Notes under the pieces: model-generated
The model's input: only the letters and a program-made list of their open reading frames with translations
Database searches by the model: none
Told to the model about the DNA's origin: nothing
Shown here: positions 8,784 through 17,852 of the stretch, piece after piece
How the letters are laid out: every line of letters begins with the position of its first letter
How positions within the stretch are numbered: the first letter of the stretch is position 1
From: Thermoactinospora rubra
GTDB lineage: Bacteria; Actinomycetota; Actinomycetes; Streptosporangiales; Streptosporangiaceae
Assembly: GCF_002093975.1 (NCBI RefSeq)
Contig: NZ_MSZZ01000010.1
Coordinates: forward strand, 1-64,000
DNA: 64,000 bases
Direction: 5' to 3'
Position numbers and translations under genes: made by a program

Positions 8784-8819
8784 ATCATCCGGACCCAACC
8801 TTCCCGGGAGCTCTGCACA

Positions 8820-10313
8820 GTGCACGAGGCACACATCACCATCGACCCGGCCTTCCGCGTCGCACCGGTACGGCGCCGCACGTTCGGCACGTTCGTCGAG
8901 CATCTGGGCCGGTGCGTGTACACCGGCATCTACGAGCCCGGCCACCCCTGCGCCGACGAGGACGGCTTCCGCACCGACGTCCTGGACCTCACCCGCGAGC
9001 TGGGCGTCTCCACCGTCCGCTACCCGGGCGGCAACTTCGTCTCCGGCTACCGGTGGGAGGACGGCATCGGCCCGCGCGAGCGCCGCCCGCGCCGCCTGGA
9101 CCTGGCCTGGCACAGCACCGAGACCAACGAGGTGGGCGTGGACGAGTTCGTCCGCTGGTGCCGCAAGGCCGGCGTCGAGCCGATGATGGCGGTCAACCTG
9201 GGCACCCGCGGCGTCGAGGCGGCGCTGGACCTGCTGGAGTACTGCAACATCGACTCCGGCACCCACCTGTCGGACCTGCGCGTGGCCAACGGCGCCAAGG
9301 AGCCGCACGGCATCAGGATGTGGTGCCTGGGCAACGAGATGGACGGCCCGTGGCAGATCGGCCACAAGAGCGCCCGCGAGTACGGCAGGCTCGCCGCGCA
9401 GACCGCCCGGGCGATGCGCATGCTCGACCCCGGCCTGGAGCTGGTGGCCTGCGGCAGCTCCGGCTCCTCGATGCCGACCTTCGGCTCGTGGGAGGCCACG
9501 GTGCTGGAGGAGACCTACGACGTGGTGGACTACATCTCCTGCCACGCCTACTACGAGGAGAAGGACGGCGACCTGGGCAGCTTCCTGGCGTGCGCGACCG
9601 ACATGGAGCACTTCATCTCCTCGGTCGTGGCCACCGCCGACCACGTGGGCGCCCGGCTCAGGTCGCGCAAGAAGATCCACATCTCCTTCGACGAGTGGAA
9701 CGTCTGGTACCTGTCCCGCTTTCAGGCCGCCGAGCCGCCCCGGGACTGGCCGGTCGCCCCGCCGCTGCTGGAGGACCACTACCACCTGGCCGACGCGGTG
9801 GCCTTCGGCGGGCTGCTGATCACGCTGCTGCGCCACAGCGACCGGGTGGCCGCCGCCTGCCTCGCCCAGCTGGTCAACGTCATCGCGCCCATCATGACCG
9901 AGCCGGGCGGCCGGGCCTGGAGGCAGACCACCTTCCACCCCTTCGCGCAGGCCTCCAGCCTGGCCGCGGGCGAGGTGCTGCACCTGGAGCCGGTCTCCCC
10001 GCTGTATGAGACGGCCGCCTACGGACAGGTGCCGGTGCTGCACGCGGTGGCCACCCACACCGGCGACCAGACCGTGGTCTTCGCCGTCAACCGATCCACC
10101 GACCGGCCGCTGGCGCTGGACGTCGACGCCCGCGCGCTGGGCCCGGTGCGGGTCCTGGAGGCCACCACACTCACCGGCCCGGACGTCTACGCGCGCAACA
10201 CCGCCGACGACCCCGGCCGCGTCGCGCCCCGCGCCAACCCGGACGTCGAGCAGGACCCGCTGCGCGTGGTGCTGCCACCGGTGTCCTGGAACGTCATCCG
10301 GCTGGGCCGCTGA
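8820..10313 (+). CDS. abfA: alpha-N-arabinofuranosidase, GH51
   Basis: Hydrolyses terminal arabinofuranosyl residues from arabino-oligosaccharides, releasing arabinose for the neighbouring import and catabolic genes. With the GTG start at 8820 it is 497 residues. Catalytic acid/base E173 lies in CLGNEMDGPW and nucleophile E292 in SFDEWNVWY, both classic GH51 motifs. There is no signal peptide, so it acts in the cytoplasm on imported oligosaccharides. GGGAG sits 9 bases before the GTG. The ATG at 8769 would add 17 residues with no family match and would place an operator in the coding region. Its 3' end overlaps the next convergent gene by 20 bases. Confidence 0.94.
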   Translation: MHEAHITIDPAFRVAPVRRRTFGTFVEHLGRCVYTGIYEPGHPCADEDGFRTDVLDLTRELGVSTVRYPGGNFVSGYRWEDGIGPRERRPRRLDLAWHSTETNEVGVDEFVRWCRKAGVEPMMAVNLGTRGVEAALDLLEYCNIDSGTHLSDLRVANGAKEPHGIRMWCLGNEMDGPWQIGHKSAREYGRLAAQTARAMRMLDPGLELVACGSSGSSMPTFGSWEATVLEETYDVVDYISCHAYYEEKDGDLGSFLACATDMEHFISSVVATADHVGARLRSRKKIHISFDEWNVWYLSRFQAAEPPRDWPVAPPLLEDHYHLADAVAFGGLLITLLRHSDRVAAACLAQLVNVIAPIMTEPGGRAWRQTTFHPFAQASSLAAGEVLHLEPVSPLYETAAYGQVPVLHAVATHTGDQTVVFAVNRSTDRPLALDVDARALGPVRVLEATTLTGPDVYARNTADDPGRVAPRANPDVEQDPLRVVLPPVSWNVIRLGR

Positions 10314-12021
10314 CCGTCACCAGCCCGAGGCCGGCCAGCCGGCGCTCCAGGTGGAGCACCCGCGACGTGGCCAGCGCGGGATCCGCCGCGGCGACCGCGA
10401 TCATGCCCCACCTGCGGGGCACGGACGCGATCACCCGGGCGCACCACCCGTCCGCGGCCTCCTCGACGTGGCGGCCGAGCGTGGCCAGGCACGCGGCGGC
10501 GCCCGGCCGCACGACCTTGGTGGCGGCGTACCGGGCGCCGTCGTCACCCGGCCGGTCGCGGCGCGCTTCGGCCAGGAACAGGCGCAGGTATTCGGCGCCG
10601 CAGGCCAGCAGGTTGAGGTCCTGCATCGCGACCAGGACGGCGTCGCCGAACCGTCCTCCCACCCGGGTCACGGCGAAGTCGATGCCGCCCTTCACCAGCC
10701 GCATGTCCTCGCCCCTGCCGGCGAAGGCGGCCATGAAGAGCGCCATCTGCGATCTGAGGTGCGCGTACCGGTCGCGCGACACGCCGGCACGCTCGCAGAC
10801 CGCCTCGTCGAAATACACGTTGCCCTGCCAGGCCGTGCCGTTCATGATCTGCAGAGTCGCGCCGTCGGCCGGCTCGCCGCCCTGGATGTGCAGGGACGGC
10901 GCCAGGATGAAGGCGTGCCCGCCGAGGGCGTGCCGTACATAGTCGGCCTGCGCCTCCAGGACGTAGTCCTCCTCGCCGTCCGCGGCGGCCTCCTTGCCGA
11001 GGCGGGTCAGGAGGGCGTGGTCGTCGAGCGGGAGGCCGGGGCGGATGCGGGCGCCGGTGCCGGCCCTGGCCGGCTTCAGGCAGCCGCGCCGCAGGCCGTA
11101 GCGCTCGCGGAGCATGATCGCGGCCCGGACGAGCTGGTCGGAGACGTCGCCGGGCTTCGCACCGGCGGCCTCGACCGTGTACCCCGGCAGCCTCGGGATG
11201 CGGAAGCCCAGCTCCATGCTGAAGGGCGTCAGCTCCGTCTCCGCCGCGAGGAGCCGGAAGGGGTCCTCCGGCCCGCCTGCGGCGAGCCGGGAGGCGGTCT
11301 CGACGGTGGGATGCAACGGCGCCTTCTGGCTCCACCGGTCCGCCACCTGGCTGCCGTTGGCCTCGACGCGAAGGACGGGAACGCCCGCGGCGCGCCTGAG
11401 CCACAGGAGGAAGAGCTTCATCTCGTCGTCGAGGACGTAGACGCGCACGACCGTGTCCGGCGCGGCGCGCAGTTCGCCGATCAGCGTGTCGAGCACGGGG
11501 CTGCCCTGCTCGCCGTGCGCGAGCGCCTGCTTCAGCAGGGCGTGGGTCATGTAGTAGTACTCGATCCCCGGTACGGCGAGCGACCGGACGCCCCGGGCCG
11601 CCACCGCCTCGCGCCACGGCCGCGTGCGGCCCACGCACAGGTCGAGCGGCCCGGCCAAATTCACGGCACGGGCTTCGATATACGTCGCCACCTCCTCTGG
11701 CGCGCCGCCGGCCCTGACGGACGAGAGATCGGCCTCGAAGCATTTCTTCAACGGCGTCGCGCAGTACAGGATCACGGCCGGGCGGTCCTGCCGGCTGACC
11801 GACGGTTTCAATTCCCGGCGCACGGCGTCGGGCAACTCCTCCCGGCGGAGCCCCAGCAGGCTCCCGCCGATGGCGTCGATCTCGGACGCGGTCAGGACGA
11901 CGGGGCCCACGGAGAAGTCACGCCACTCCAGCGGCCTGCCGTCCCGGGGAAGCAGCCGCCACGACGGCCCGGTGTGGCCGCCGCCCGCATTTCGCCCCTC
12001 GATCCGCTCGACCTCGAACAA
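10294..12021 (-). CDS. uncharacterised protein, possible ATP-grasp ligase
   Basis: 575 residues with no clear named family. Features recall ATP-grasp enzymes in order: SQKAPLHPTVE (possible first ATP-binding Lys, mid-protein), GCLKPARAGTGARIRPG (second Lys and glycine loop), DYVLEAQADYV (purine-hinge acidic region) and VAMQDLNLLACGAEY (D-x-N metal motif). The N-terminal about 200 residues would be the pre-ATP-grasp part. This is inference from motif order, not a confirmed match. The TTG start at 12021 is supported by GAGGAAGAGG upstream. It is a single gene, transcribed away from 12256 and converging on abfA. If ATP-grasp, the likely chemistry is ATP-driven amide or peptide bond formation on an unknown carboxylate. 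Confidence 0.6.
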   Translation of the reverse strand: MFEVERIEGRNAGGGHTGPSWRLLPRDGRPLEWRDFSVGPVVLTASEIDAIGGSLLGLRREELPDAVRRELKPSVSRQDRPAVILYCATPLKKCFEADLSSVRAGGAPEEVATYIEARAVNLAGPLDLCVGRTRPWREAVAARGVRSLAVPGIEYYYMTHALLKQALAHGEQGSPVLDTLIGELRAAPDTVVRVYVLDDEMKLFLLWLRRAAGVPVLRVEANGSQVADRWSQKAPLHPTVETASRLAAGGPEDPFRLLAAETELTPFSMELGFRIPRLPGYTVEAAGAKPGDVSDQLVRAAIMLRERYGLRRGCLKPARAGTGARIRPGLPLDDHALLTRLGKEAAADGEEDYVLEAQADYVRHALGGHAFILAPSLHIQGGEPADGATLQIMNGTAWQGNVYFDEAVCERAGVSRDRYAHLRSQMALFMAAFAGRGEDMRLVKGGIDFAVTRVGGRFGDAVLVAMQDLNLLACGAEYLRLFLAEARRDRPGDDGARYAATKVVRPGAAACLATLGRHVEEAADGWCARVIASVPRRWGMIAVAAADPALATSRVLHLERRLAGLGLVTVSGPAG

Positions 12022-12255
12022 TGGATCGCCTCTTCCTCACGAGAAATAGCAAATCCGCACGGCGTGGTTCATCGTATAGCGAGACCGCTCCCTTTCAAAT
12101 GAGACCTTTGTTACCCTCTATTCGGCCCGTCACTATTCGAATTGACCAATTCCCTTTACGGCCGACTGTTTTTCAAGTTTGCGGCGGATCACTGTCACGC
12201 GCGCCGGAGCCGCTCCGTCCAGATAGCGACGGGATCCCGGGGGTAGGAAGACCGC

Positions 12256-12504
12256 ATGCGTCTCGTCGACACCGAATGCGTGCGGAAGCTGCTGGAGTCC
12301 ACCGATCCGGACGCCACGCTGGTCTTCGTCTGCGGGGAGTGCGTGGTCCTGCCGGGCGGCCAGGTGGACGAACGCCACCAGGCCCTGGTCGTCGCCAGAC
12401 GCGAGGACCTGGTCTCCCTGCTGTCCGACAGAACCCTCACGGACCGGGATCTGGAGGAGCTGGCGCACCGGCTCGACAACACGGTGCGGGATCTGGGGGC
12501 GTGA
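12256..12504 (+). CDS. small hypothetical protein
   Basis: 82 residues, acidic, no signal peptide or membrane segment. It begins MRLVDTECVRKLLES and has two cysteines in FVCGEC and a C-terminal helical part ending in DNTVRDLGA. AGGAAG lies 7 bases before the ATG. One base separates its stop from the next start, so the two are probably co-transcribed. The 234-base intergenic stretch before it (12022-12255) is lower in GC than its surroundings and presumably holds divergent promoters; I could not pick out clear -35/-10 boxes. Function not recognised. Confidence 0.7.
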   Translation: MRLVDTECVRKLLESTDPDATLVFVCGECVVLPGGQVDERHQALVVARREDLVSLLSDRTLTDRDLEELAHRLDNTVRDLGA

Positions 12505-12505
12505 G

Positions 12506-13396
12506 ATGCGGATACTGGTCACCGGCGGCACGGGCGTCCTGGGCAGGCCGGCCGTGCCCAGGCTGGTGGAGGCCGGCCACGAGGTCAGGGCGATCAGCAG
12601 GTCGCCGCGGAGCGGCCGGGCGGTCGACTGGAGGGTGGCCGACCTGGCCTCCGGGCGCGGGGTGCGGGAGGCGCTGGAGGGCGTGGAGGCCGTGGTCCAC
12701 CTGGCCACGCTCGCCCACCGGGGTCGCAGGACGGCCTCCGTGGACGTCGAAGGCACCAGGCTCCTGCTGGACGCCGCGCACGACGCCGGGGTGGGCCACC
12801 TGCTGTTCCTGTCGATCGTCGGCGTCGAGCACGCGCCCGTCGGCTACTTCGGCCACAAGCTCAGGGCCGAGCAGCTGGTCAAGGAGGGCGGGGTGGACTG
12901 GACGATCCTTCGGGCCACGCCGTTCCACCAGTGGCTCGACCAGTGGCTCGCCCGCCTGCCCGTGCACCCCGTGGACCGCACGGTGCCCTGGCAGCCGGTC
13001 GACGCCCGCGACGTGTCCGGCCACCTGGTGACCCTGCTCTCGCAGGGTCCCAGCAAGACCGTCGAGGAGTACGGCGGGCCGCAGGTCATCGCGACCGACG
13101 AGCTCGTCGCCCGGTGGCGGCGGGCCAGGGACAGGCGCCCGCCGGCCCTGATGGTGCGCTGGCCGGGCAGGGTCGCCGCGGCGCAGCGGGCCGGGCTGCT
13201 CAACGCCGGGCCGTCGGCGCCCAAGGGGCGGATCACGTGGGCCGAGTACCTGCGCCCCGCCGGGCGTGCCGTACCCGCCGCCGAGGAGGAGCCGGACATC
13301 GCCGGGGAGTACGGCGGACCCGACGTGGAGCCGCGGGGCCGCAAGGACCGCGTCTACGGCCAGGACGAGGGCTACCAGCCGCCCACGCAGGTGTAG
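12506..13396 (+). CDS. NAD(P)-binding protein, NmrA/atypical SDR type
   Basis: 296 residues. The N-terminal Rossmann motif MRILVTGGTGVLGRP is canonical for atypical short-chain dehydrogenases of the NmrA/NAD(P)H-binding class, which act as oxidoreductases or redox sensors. A GHKLRAEQLVK segment provides the usual Y-x-x-x-K-like region (F-G-H-K here), so the classic catalytic Tyr may be absent. The last 40 or so residues are a polar extension (EEEPDIAGEYGGPD and on) unusual for the family. Directly follows the small hypothetical gene with a 1-base gap. Confidence 0.8.
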   Translation: MRILVTGGTGVLGRPAVPRLVEAGHEVRAISRSPRSGRAVDWRVADLASGRGVREALEGVEAVVHLATLAHRGRRTASVDVEGTRLLLDAAHDAGVGHLLFLSIVGVEHAPVGYFGHKLRAEQLVKEGGVDWTILRATPFHQWLDQWLARLPVHPVDRTVPWQPVDARDVSGHLVTLLSQGPSKTVEEYGGPQVIATDELVARWRRARDRRPPALMVRWPGRVAAAQRAGLLNAGPSAPKGRITWAEYLRPAGRAVPAAEEEPDIAGEYGGPDVEPRGRKDRVYGQDEGYQPPTQV

Positions 13397-13400
13397 GCGG

Positions 13401-14588
13401 TCACTCGCGGGCCCACGGGTCGTAGTCGGCCTCGAGCGGCTCCTGGGGCGGCCGGCGCTCCTCGGGGACGTGCTGGAGGTTGACCCGGATGCGGTACCAG
13501 ACGCTGCTGCGCCCGCGCATGGCGTCGACCAGCACGTTGGCGGGCGCCAGGAGCGCGGCGACGTCGGGGTGGCGGGCCTTCCAGCGCTCCAGCCCGGCCA
13601 GCGCCTCGTCCTTGTGCCGCGCCCTGGCGATCTCGATGACGGGCACGAGCCGCCGGCGGCCTCCGGTGCCCTTGGGCGGCCTGGGCGCGGGACCGAGCCG
13701 TTCGGCCAGCTCCAGCAGGCCGTCGAGGGAGCCGGGGTGCCGGTCCATGTCCTCCCAGGGGTCGCCGCGCTCGGCCAGCCGCCTGGGCACCGTCTCGATC
13801 GTGTGCTCCTCCGGGCGGCAGCCGGGCACCTCCTCCCAGGTCAGCGGCGTGGAGACGCGGGCGTCGGGGACCGCCCTGACCGAGTAGGCGGACACGACGG
13901 TGCGGTCGTAGGCGTTCTGGTTGAAGTCGACGAAGACGCCGTGGCGCTCCTCCTTCCACCAGCGGCTGGTGGCCACGTCGGGAATGCGGCGCTCCACCTC
14001 GCGGGCGACCGCCTCGGCCGCCTTGCGCACCTGGGCGAACGGCCGGCGCGGCTCGATACGGGCGTAGATGTGGAAGCCCCGCGAGCCGGAGGTCTTGGGC
14101 CAGGCGGTCAGGCCGTGCTCGCCCAGCACCTCGCGGGCCACCTGGGCGGTGGTGAGGATGTCGGCCCAGGCCACGCCGGGCACCGGGTCGAGGTCGATGC
14201 GCAGCTCGTCGGGGTGGGCCAGGTCGGCGGCGCGCACCGGGTGCGGGTTGAGGTCGACGCAGCCGAGGTTGATCACCCACAGCAGCTGCGCGAGGTCGGA
14301 GACGACCACCTCCTCGGCCGACAGCCCGGAGCGGTAACGCAGCTCGGCCACCTCGATCCAGTCGGGCCGCCTGCCGGGCGCGCGCTTTTGGAAGAAGGCC
14401 TCCTCCTGGATGCCGCGCACGTACCGCTTGAGGATCATGGGCCTGCCGGACACCCCGCGCAGCGCCCCCTCGGCGACCGCCTGGTAGTAGCGGACCAGGT
14501 CGAGCTTGGTGTGCCCGGTGTCGGGGAAGATCACCTTGTCGGGGTTGGTGATCCGGACCTGCCGCCCGGCGACCTCGATATCCGGCAT
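13401..14588 (-). CDS. LigD-type polymerase/primase domain protein
   Basis: 395 residues from ATG 14588 (MPDIEVAGRQVRITNPDKVIFP, the family N-terminus); a start at 14621 would add 11 residues. Resembles the PolDom of bacterial NHEJ LigD, an archaeo-eukaryotic-primase-type polymerase that fills gaps at DNA ends. Metal-binding D-x-D is seen in ELRIDLDPVPG, the nucleotide-binding SGSRGFHIY follows, and VFVDFNQNAYDRTVVSAYS is the conserved third block. There is no ligase or nuclease domain and no Ku gene in the window. A C-terminal extension of about 100 residues follows the polymerase core. Stand-alone PolDom paralogues are common in actinomycetes. Confidence 0.88.
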   Translation of the reverse strand: MPDIEVAGRQVRITNPDKVIFPDTGHTKLDLVRYYQAVAEGALRGVSGRPMILKRYVRGIQEEAFFQKRAPGRRPDWIEVAELRYRSGLSAEEVVVSDLAQLLWVINLGCVDLNPHPVRAADLAHPDELRIDLDPVPGVAWADILTTAQVAREVLGEHGLTAWPKTSGSRGFHIYARIEPRRPFAQVRKAAEAVAREVERRIPDVATSRWWKEERHGVFVDFNQNAYDRTVVSAYSVRAVPDARVSTPLTWEEVPGCRPEEHTIETVPRRLAERGDPWEDMDRHPGSLDGLLELAERLGPAPRPPKGTGGRRRLVPVIEIARARHKDEALAGLERWKARHPDVAALLAPANVLVDAMRGRSSVWYRIRVNLQHVPEERRPPQEPLEADYDPWARE

Positions 14589-14644
14589 GTGGTCACCATA
14601 CGAGGTTTGCCGCGCGTTCACCGTGAACCCCTAGGGTCCCGGCC

Positions 14645-15826
14645 ATGAACCGCCTCTGCGTCGCGCTCGGCGCGATCCTGCTCTCCGGCTGCGTCGTCGC
14701 CGGCGGCCTGGCCGCCCCCGCGGCCGCCGACCCCGCCCCGGGAGACCGGGCCGTGCTGACCGGCTTCGCCTCCCTCCCCGCGCTCACCTTCGTGCCCGGC
14801 AGCGAGCCGTCCGGCGCGCAGCTGGGCACCTCGCCGATCAACGGCGTCACGCCGCCCTTCTCCGGCCAGCCCGTCCAGGGCTTCAGCGGCGTGGTGCGCA
14901 ACCGCGACGGCAGCTTCGACGTGCTGTCCGACAACGGCTACGGGGCCAAGGCCAACAGCGCCGACTTCCTGCTGCGGATCCACCGCATCCGGCCTGACTT
15001 CCGCACCGGGACCATCACCGTGCCGGGCGGGGTGAACCTGAGCGACCCGCACGGCAAGGCGCCCTTCCCGCTCACCCGCTCCGACCGCACGCTCACCGGC
15101 GCCGACTTCGACGTGGAGTCGATCGTGCGCACCTCGGACGGCACGTACTGGATCGGCGACGAGTTCGGCCCCTTCCTGCTCCACTTCGACGGCCGCGGCA
15201 GGCTGCTGGAGGCCCCGATCGAGCTGCCCGGCGTGCGCGCGCCGGAGCATCCGAACCTGGGCGGCGAGCAGCCCAACCTGGCCCGGAGCAAGGGCTTCGA
15301 GGGCATGGCCCGCTCGGTCGACCAGCGGCGCCTCTACCCGCTGCTGGAGGGCACCGTCGCCGGCGACCCGGCGGGCGACCTGCGCATGTACGAGTTCGAC
15401 CTGCGCCAGCGCCGATACACCGGCCGCGTGTGGACCTACCGGCTCGACGACCCCGCGCACGCCATCGGCGACGCCGTCGCGATCGGCGAGCGCCGCTTCC
15501 TCGTCATCGAGCGGGACAACCTCCAGGGCGACGCGGCGCGGGTCAAGAAGGTGTACCTGGCCGAGATGCGCGGCAAGGAGCTGGTCAAGACCCTCGTCGC
15601 CGACCTGCTGGACCTCTACGACCCGCGCGACCCGGCCACGCCGTTCCGCTTCCCGTTCCAGACGATCGAGGACATCGTCCTGCTCGACGACCGGACCATC
15701 GGCCTGCTGGACGACAACAACTTCCCGTTCTCCAGCGGGCGCACGGCGGGGCAGCCCGATCCGAACGAGTTCATCACGGTACGGCTGCCGCGCCGCCTCG
15801 ACGCCGACCGGCGCGCCTACCGCTAG
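14645..15826 (+). CDS. secreted esterase-like phytase-family protein
   Basis: 393 residues with an N-terminal signal sequence (MNRLCVALGAILLSGC then an Ala-rich stretch); the LLSGC could be a lipobox, or cleavage may follow AAPAAADPA. The body matches the phytase-like beta-propeller family (PF13449 type): SGVVRNRDGSFDVLSDNGYG, FDVESIVRTSDGTYWIGDEFGPFLLHF, GFEGMARS and TIEDIVLLDDRTIGLLDDNNFP. Likely an exported phosphoesterase-like or binding protein; true substrate unknown. Divergent from the polymerase gene with 56 bases between them, and its stop overlaps the convergent crotonase stop by 4 bases. Confidence 0.85.
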   Translation: MNRLCVALGAILLSGCVVAGGLAAPAAADPAPGDRAVLTGFASLPALTFVPGSEPSGAQLGTSPINGVTPPFSGQPVQGFSGVVRNRDGSFDVLSDNGYGAKANSADFLLRIHRIRPDFRTGTITVPGGVNLSDPHGKAPFPLTRSDRTLTGADFDVESIVRTSDGTYWIGDEFGPFLLHFDGRGRLLEAPIELPGVRAPEHPNLGGEQPNLARSKGFEGMARSVDQRRLYPLLEGTVAGDPAGDLRMYEFDLRQRRYTGRVWTYRLDDPAHAIGDAVAIGERRFLVIERDNLQGDAARVKKVYLAEMRGKELVKTLVADLLDLYDPRDPATPFRFPFQTIEDIVLLDDRTIGLLDDNNFPFSSGRTAGQPDPNEFITVRLPRRLDADRRAYR

Positions 15827-16563
15827 AACGCCCCGTGGCGGCCCTCGCCGGCGGCGAAGCGCCGCGCCCCGCGCAACGCCTCGCCCAGCGAGGCCATGCC
15901 GTGGCGCAGCTCACCCGCCATGGCCTCGGCCTCCGGCAGGCCGTCCTGCTCCAGCGCCGACATGCGGTCGCCGCGCAGGCAGGCCTGCGGGAAGCGGGCG
16001 ATGTCGTGAGCCAAGGCCTCGGCGTGCTCACGCGCGGTCCCGGTGGGCACGAGCCGGTTGGCCAGGCCCCATTCCAGGGCCTCTCGGGCCGAGACGGGGC
16101 GGCCGGTGAGGATCATGTCCATGGCGCGCGACAGGCCGATGAGCCGCGGGAGCCGTACCGTGCCGCCGTCGATCAGGGGCACGCCCCAGCGGCGGCAGAA
16201 CACGCCGAAGACCGCGTCCTCCTCGGCGACCCGCAGGTCGCACCACAGGGCCAGCTCCAGCCCGCCGGCCACGGCGTGCCCGGCGACGGCCGCGACGACC
16301 GGCTTGGACAGCCGCATCCTGGTCGGCCCCATCGGCCCGTCGCCGTCCTCGCCGACGTGGTTGTCCATGGCCTTGAGGTCCGCCCCGGCGCAGAACGTGC
16401 CGCCCTCGCCCCACAGCACCGCGACGGCCGCGTCGGAGGCCTCGACCTCGCGGAAGGCGGCGGCCAGCGCCTCGGCGGCGGCCCGGTCGACCGCGTTGCG
16501 CGCCTGCGGGCGCGAGAGCACGACCGTGGCGACCGGGCCGTCCCGTTCGATCCGTACGGTCAT
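15823..16563 (-). CDS. crotonase / enoyl-CoA hydratase family protein
   Basis: 246 residues, crotonase fold. The oxyanion-hole motifs are GTFCAGADLKAM and HAVAGGLELALWCDLR. Aligned by eye with rat enoyl-CoA hydratase, the Glu144 position is Cys (VFGVFCRRWGVPLIDGGT) and the Glu164 position is Asp (SRAMDMILTG), so simple hydration is doubtful; isomerase, hydrolase or decarboxylase chemistry is possible. GGAGG precedes the ATG. Lies 10 bases downstream of the PucR regulator gene on the same strand, so the two may share a transcript. Confidence 0.88.
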   Translation of the reverse strand: MTVRIERDGPVATVVLSRPQARNAVDRAAAEALAAAFREVEASDAAVAVLWGEGGTFCAGADLKAMDNHVGEDGDGPMGPTRMRLSKPVVAAVAGHAVAGGLELALWCDLRVAEEDAVFGVFCRRWGVPLIDGGTVRLPRLIGLSRAMDMILTGRPVSAREALEWGLANRLVPTGTAREHAEALAHDIARFPQACLRGDRMSALEQDGLPEAEAMAGELRHGMASLGEALRGARRFAAGEGRHGAF

Positions 16564-16573
16564 CCGATCCTCC

Positions 16574-17770
16574 TCACCGCGGCGGCAGCAGCCGGACCGC
16601 GTCCAGCGCCAGGGCCAGCTCGACGATGTCGCGCGGACTGGTCAGCGAGCGCCCCGTCAGCTGCTCGATCCGGCGCACCCTGTTGATGATCGTGTTGCGG
16701 TGGCAGTACAGCCGCCCCGCGGCTCTGACGGCCGAGCCGTCGCAGGCCAGCCAGGTCTCCAGCGTGGTCAGCAGCGTGTCGCGGTCGGCCGGGTCGAGCG
16801 CGAGCAGCCGGCCCAGCACCCCGTCCACCAGGTGGGCGGCGATGTCGGGCTGGCTGACCACCAGGGCCTGCGGGACGCGGCGGTCCAGCCGGGCGATCTC
16901 GGGCCCGCCGTCGGCGCAGGTGCGCATGGCCAGGAACGCCAGCTCGTGCGCGGCGCCCAGCTCGGCCAGCCCGTCCACGACCGGGCTCACGCCCGCCACG
17001 CCGCCGACCAGGAGGCTCAGCTCCCGGCACAGCTCGTCGAGACCGGCCTCGCCGAGCGCGACCACGGCCACCTCGTGGCCGGTGCGCATCCGCCACAGCA
17101 GCCGCGCCGGCCCGACGGCGGCGGGCAGGCAGGCGTCGTCCTGGTCGCGGCGGCGGGGGAAGCGCACGGTCACCACGGCGTAGCGGCCCCGCTCGGGCAG
17201 GTCCAGGGCGGCGGCGGCCGAGCGCACGACCCCGGTGTCGGCCGCCCCGTTGAGCAGCGCGTCCAGCAGCGCGTCGACCCGCTCGCGGCTGCGTCCCAGG
17301 ATCTCCTTCTCGCGCCTGCGGTAGGTCTCGGCGGCCACCATGGCCTGCCGGTCGATGGCGTGCCAGACGTGGCTGGCCGCGCGGACCATCACGCCCAGCC
17401 GGTCGGGGCACTCGCGTTCCAGGTGGTCGACCATCGCCGACCAGGTCACCTGGCCGGCCAGCCGGTACATGCGCAGCAGGGAGTCCAGCGGCAGCCCCTG
17501 CTCGGCCCGCCGGCGGGCCATGGCCTCGGTGAAGGCCAGGTCGCGGCGCTCGGCACGGTCCTGGAGGATCGCGCTGATGCCCAGCCGCATGCCCTCCAGC
17601 GTGCTGTGCCAGTGGTCGTCGAAGGGCACGCGGGCGCAGTAGGCCTCGTCGCCGCCGCGGACCCGCGTGACGAGCTCGTCGGCCAGCTCGGGCAGGCGGT
17701 CCAGCAGGGCCCTGGCGGTGGCGCGCAACGTCTGGCGGACGTCGTCGTCCACGGCTGTGGGGGGACGCAT
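16574..17770 (-). CDS. PucR-family transcriptional regulator
   Basis: 398 residues from ATG 17770 (MRPPTAVDDDVRQTLRAT). An N-terminal helical sensor-like domain (RsbRD/PucR-associated type) is followed by a degenerate GGDEF-like middle and the C-terminal PucR helix-turn-helix: TLETWLACDGSAVRAAGRL then YCHRNTIINRVRRIEQLTGR. Such proteins usually activate adjacent catabolic or transport genes. It is divergent from the ten-gene liv cluster, with an 8-bp-arm inverted repeat (17833-17852) between them, which makes it the probable liv regulator. Confidence 0.9.
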   Translation of the reverse strand: MRPPTAVDDDVRQTLRATARALLDRLPELADELVTRVRGGDEAYCARVPFDDHWHSTLEGMRLGISAILQDRAERRDLAFTEAMARRRAEQGLPLDSLLRMYRLAGQVTWSAMVDHLERECPDRLGVMVRAASHVWHAIDRQAMVAAETYRRREKEILGRSRERVDALLDALLNGAADTGVVRSAAAALDLPERGRYAVVTVRFPRRRDQDDACLPAAVGPARLLWRMRTGHEVAVVALGEAGLDELCRELSLLVGGVAGVSPVVDGLAELGAAHELAFLAMRTCADGGPEIARLDRRVPQALVVSQPDIAAHLVDGVLGRLLALDPADRDTLLTTLETWLACDGSAVRAAGRLYCHRNTIINRVRRIEQLTGRSLTSPRDIVELALALDAVRLLPPR

Positions 17771-17832
17771 TCTCCCGAGGGTGCCACCAGCCGTGACCGC
17801 AGAACAAGGTTCTGTAGCGTTTTGTGACTTCC

Positions 17833-17852
17833 CGTTGTGCGGCTGCACAACG
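17833..17852. promoter_or_regulatory. inverted repeat between pucR-type gene and liv cluster
   Basis: CGTTGTGC-GGCT-GCACAACG, perfect 8-base arms with a 4-base spacer. It lies 62 bases upstream of the regulator ATG and 118 bases before the liv cluster start. Likely an operator for the PucR-type protein; no U tract supports a terminator role. Confidence 0.6.

Noticed and set aside
8769..8819. ATG at 8769 as the abfA start
   Set aside because: It lies in a LacI-type operator and adds residues with no GH51 match; GTG 8820 has a good ribosome site.
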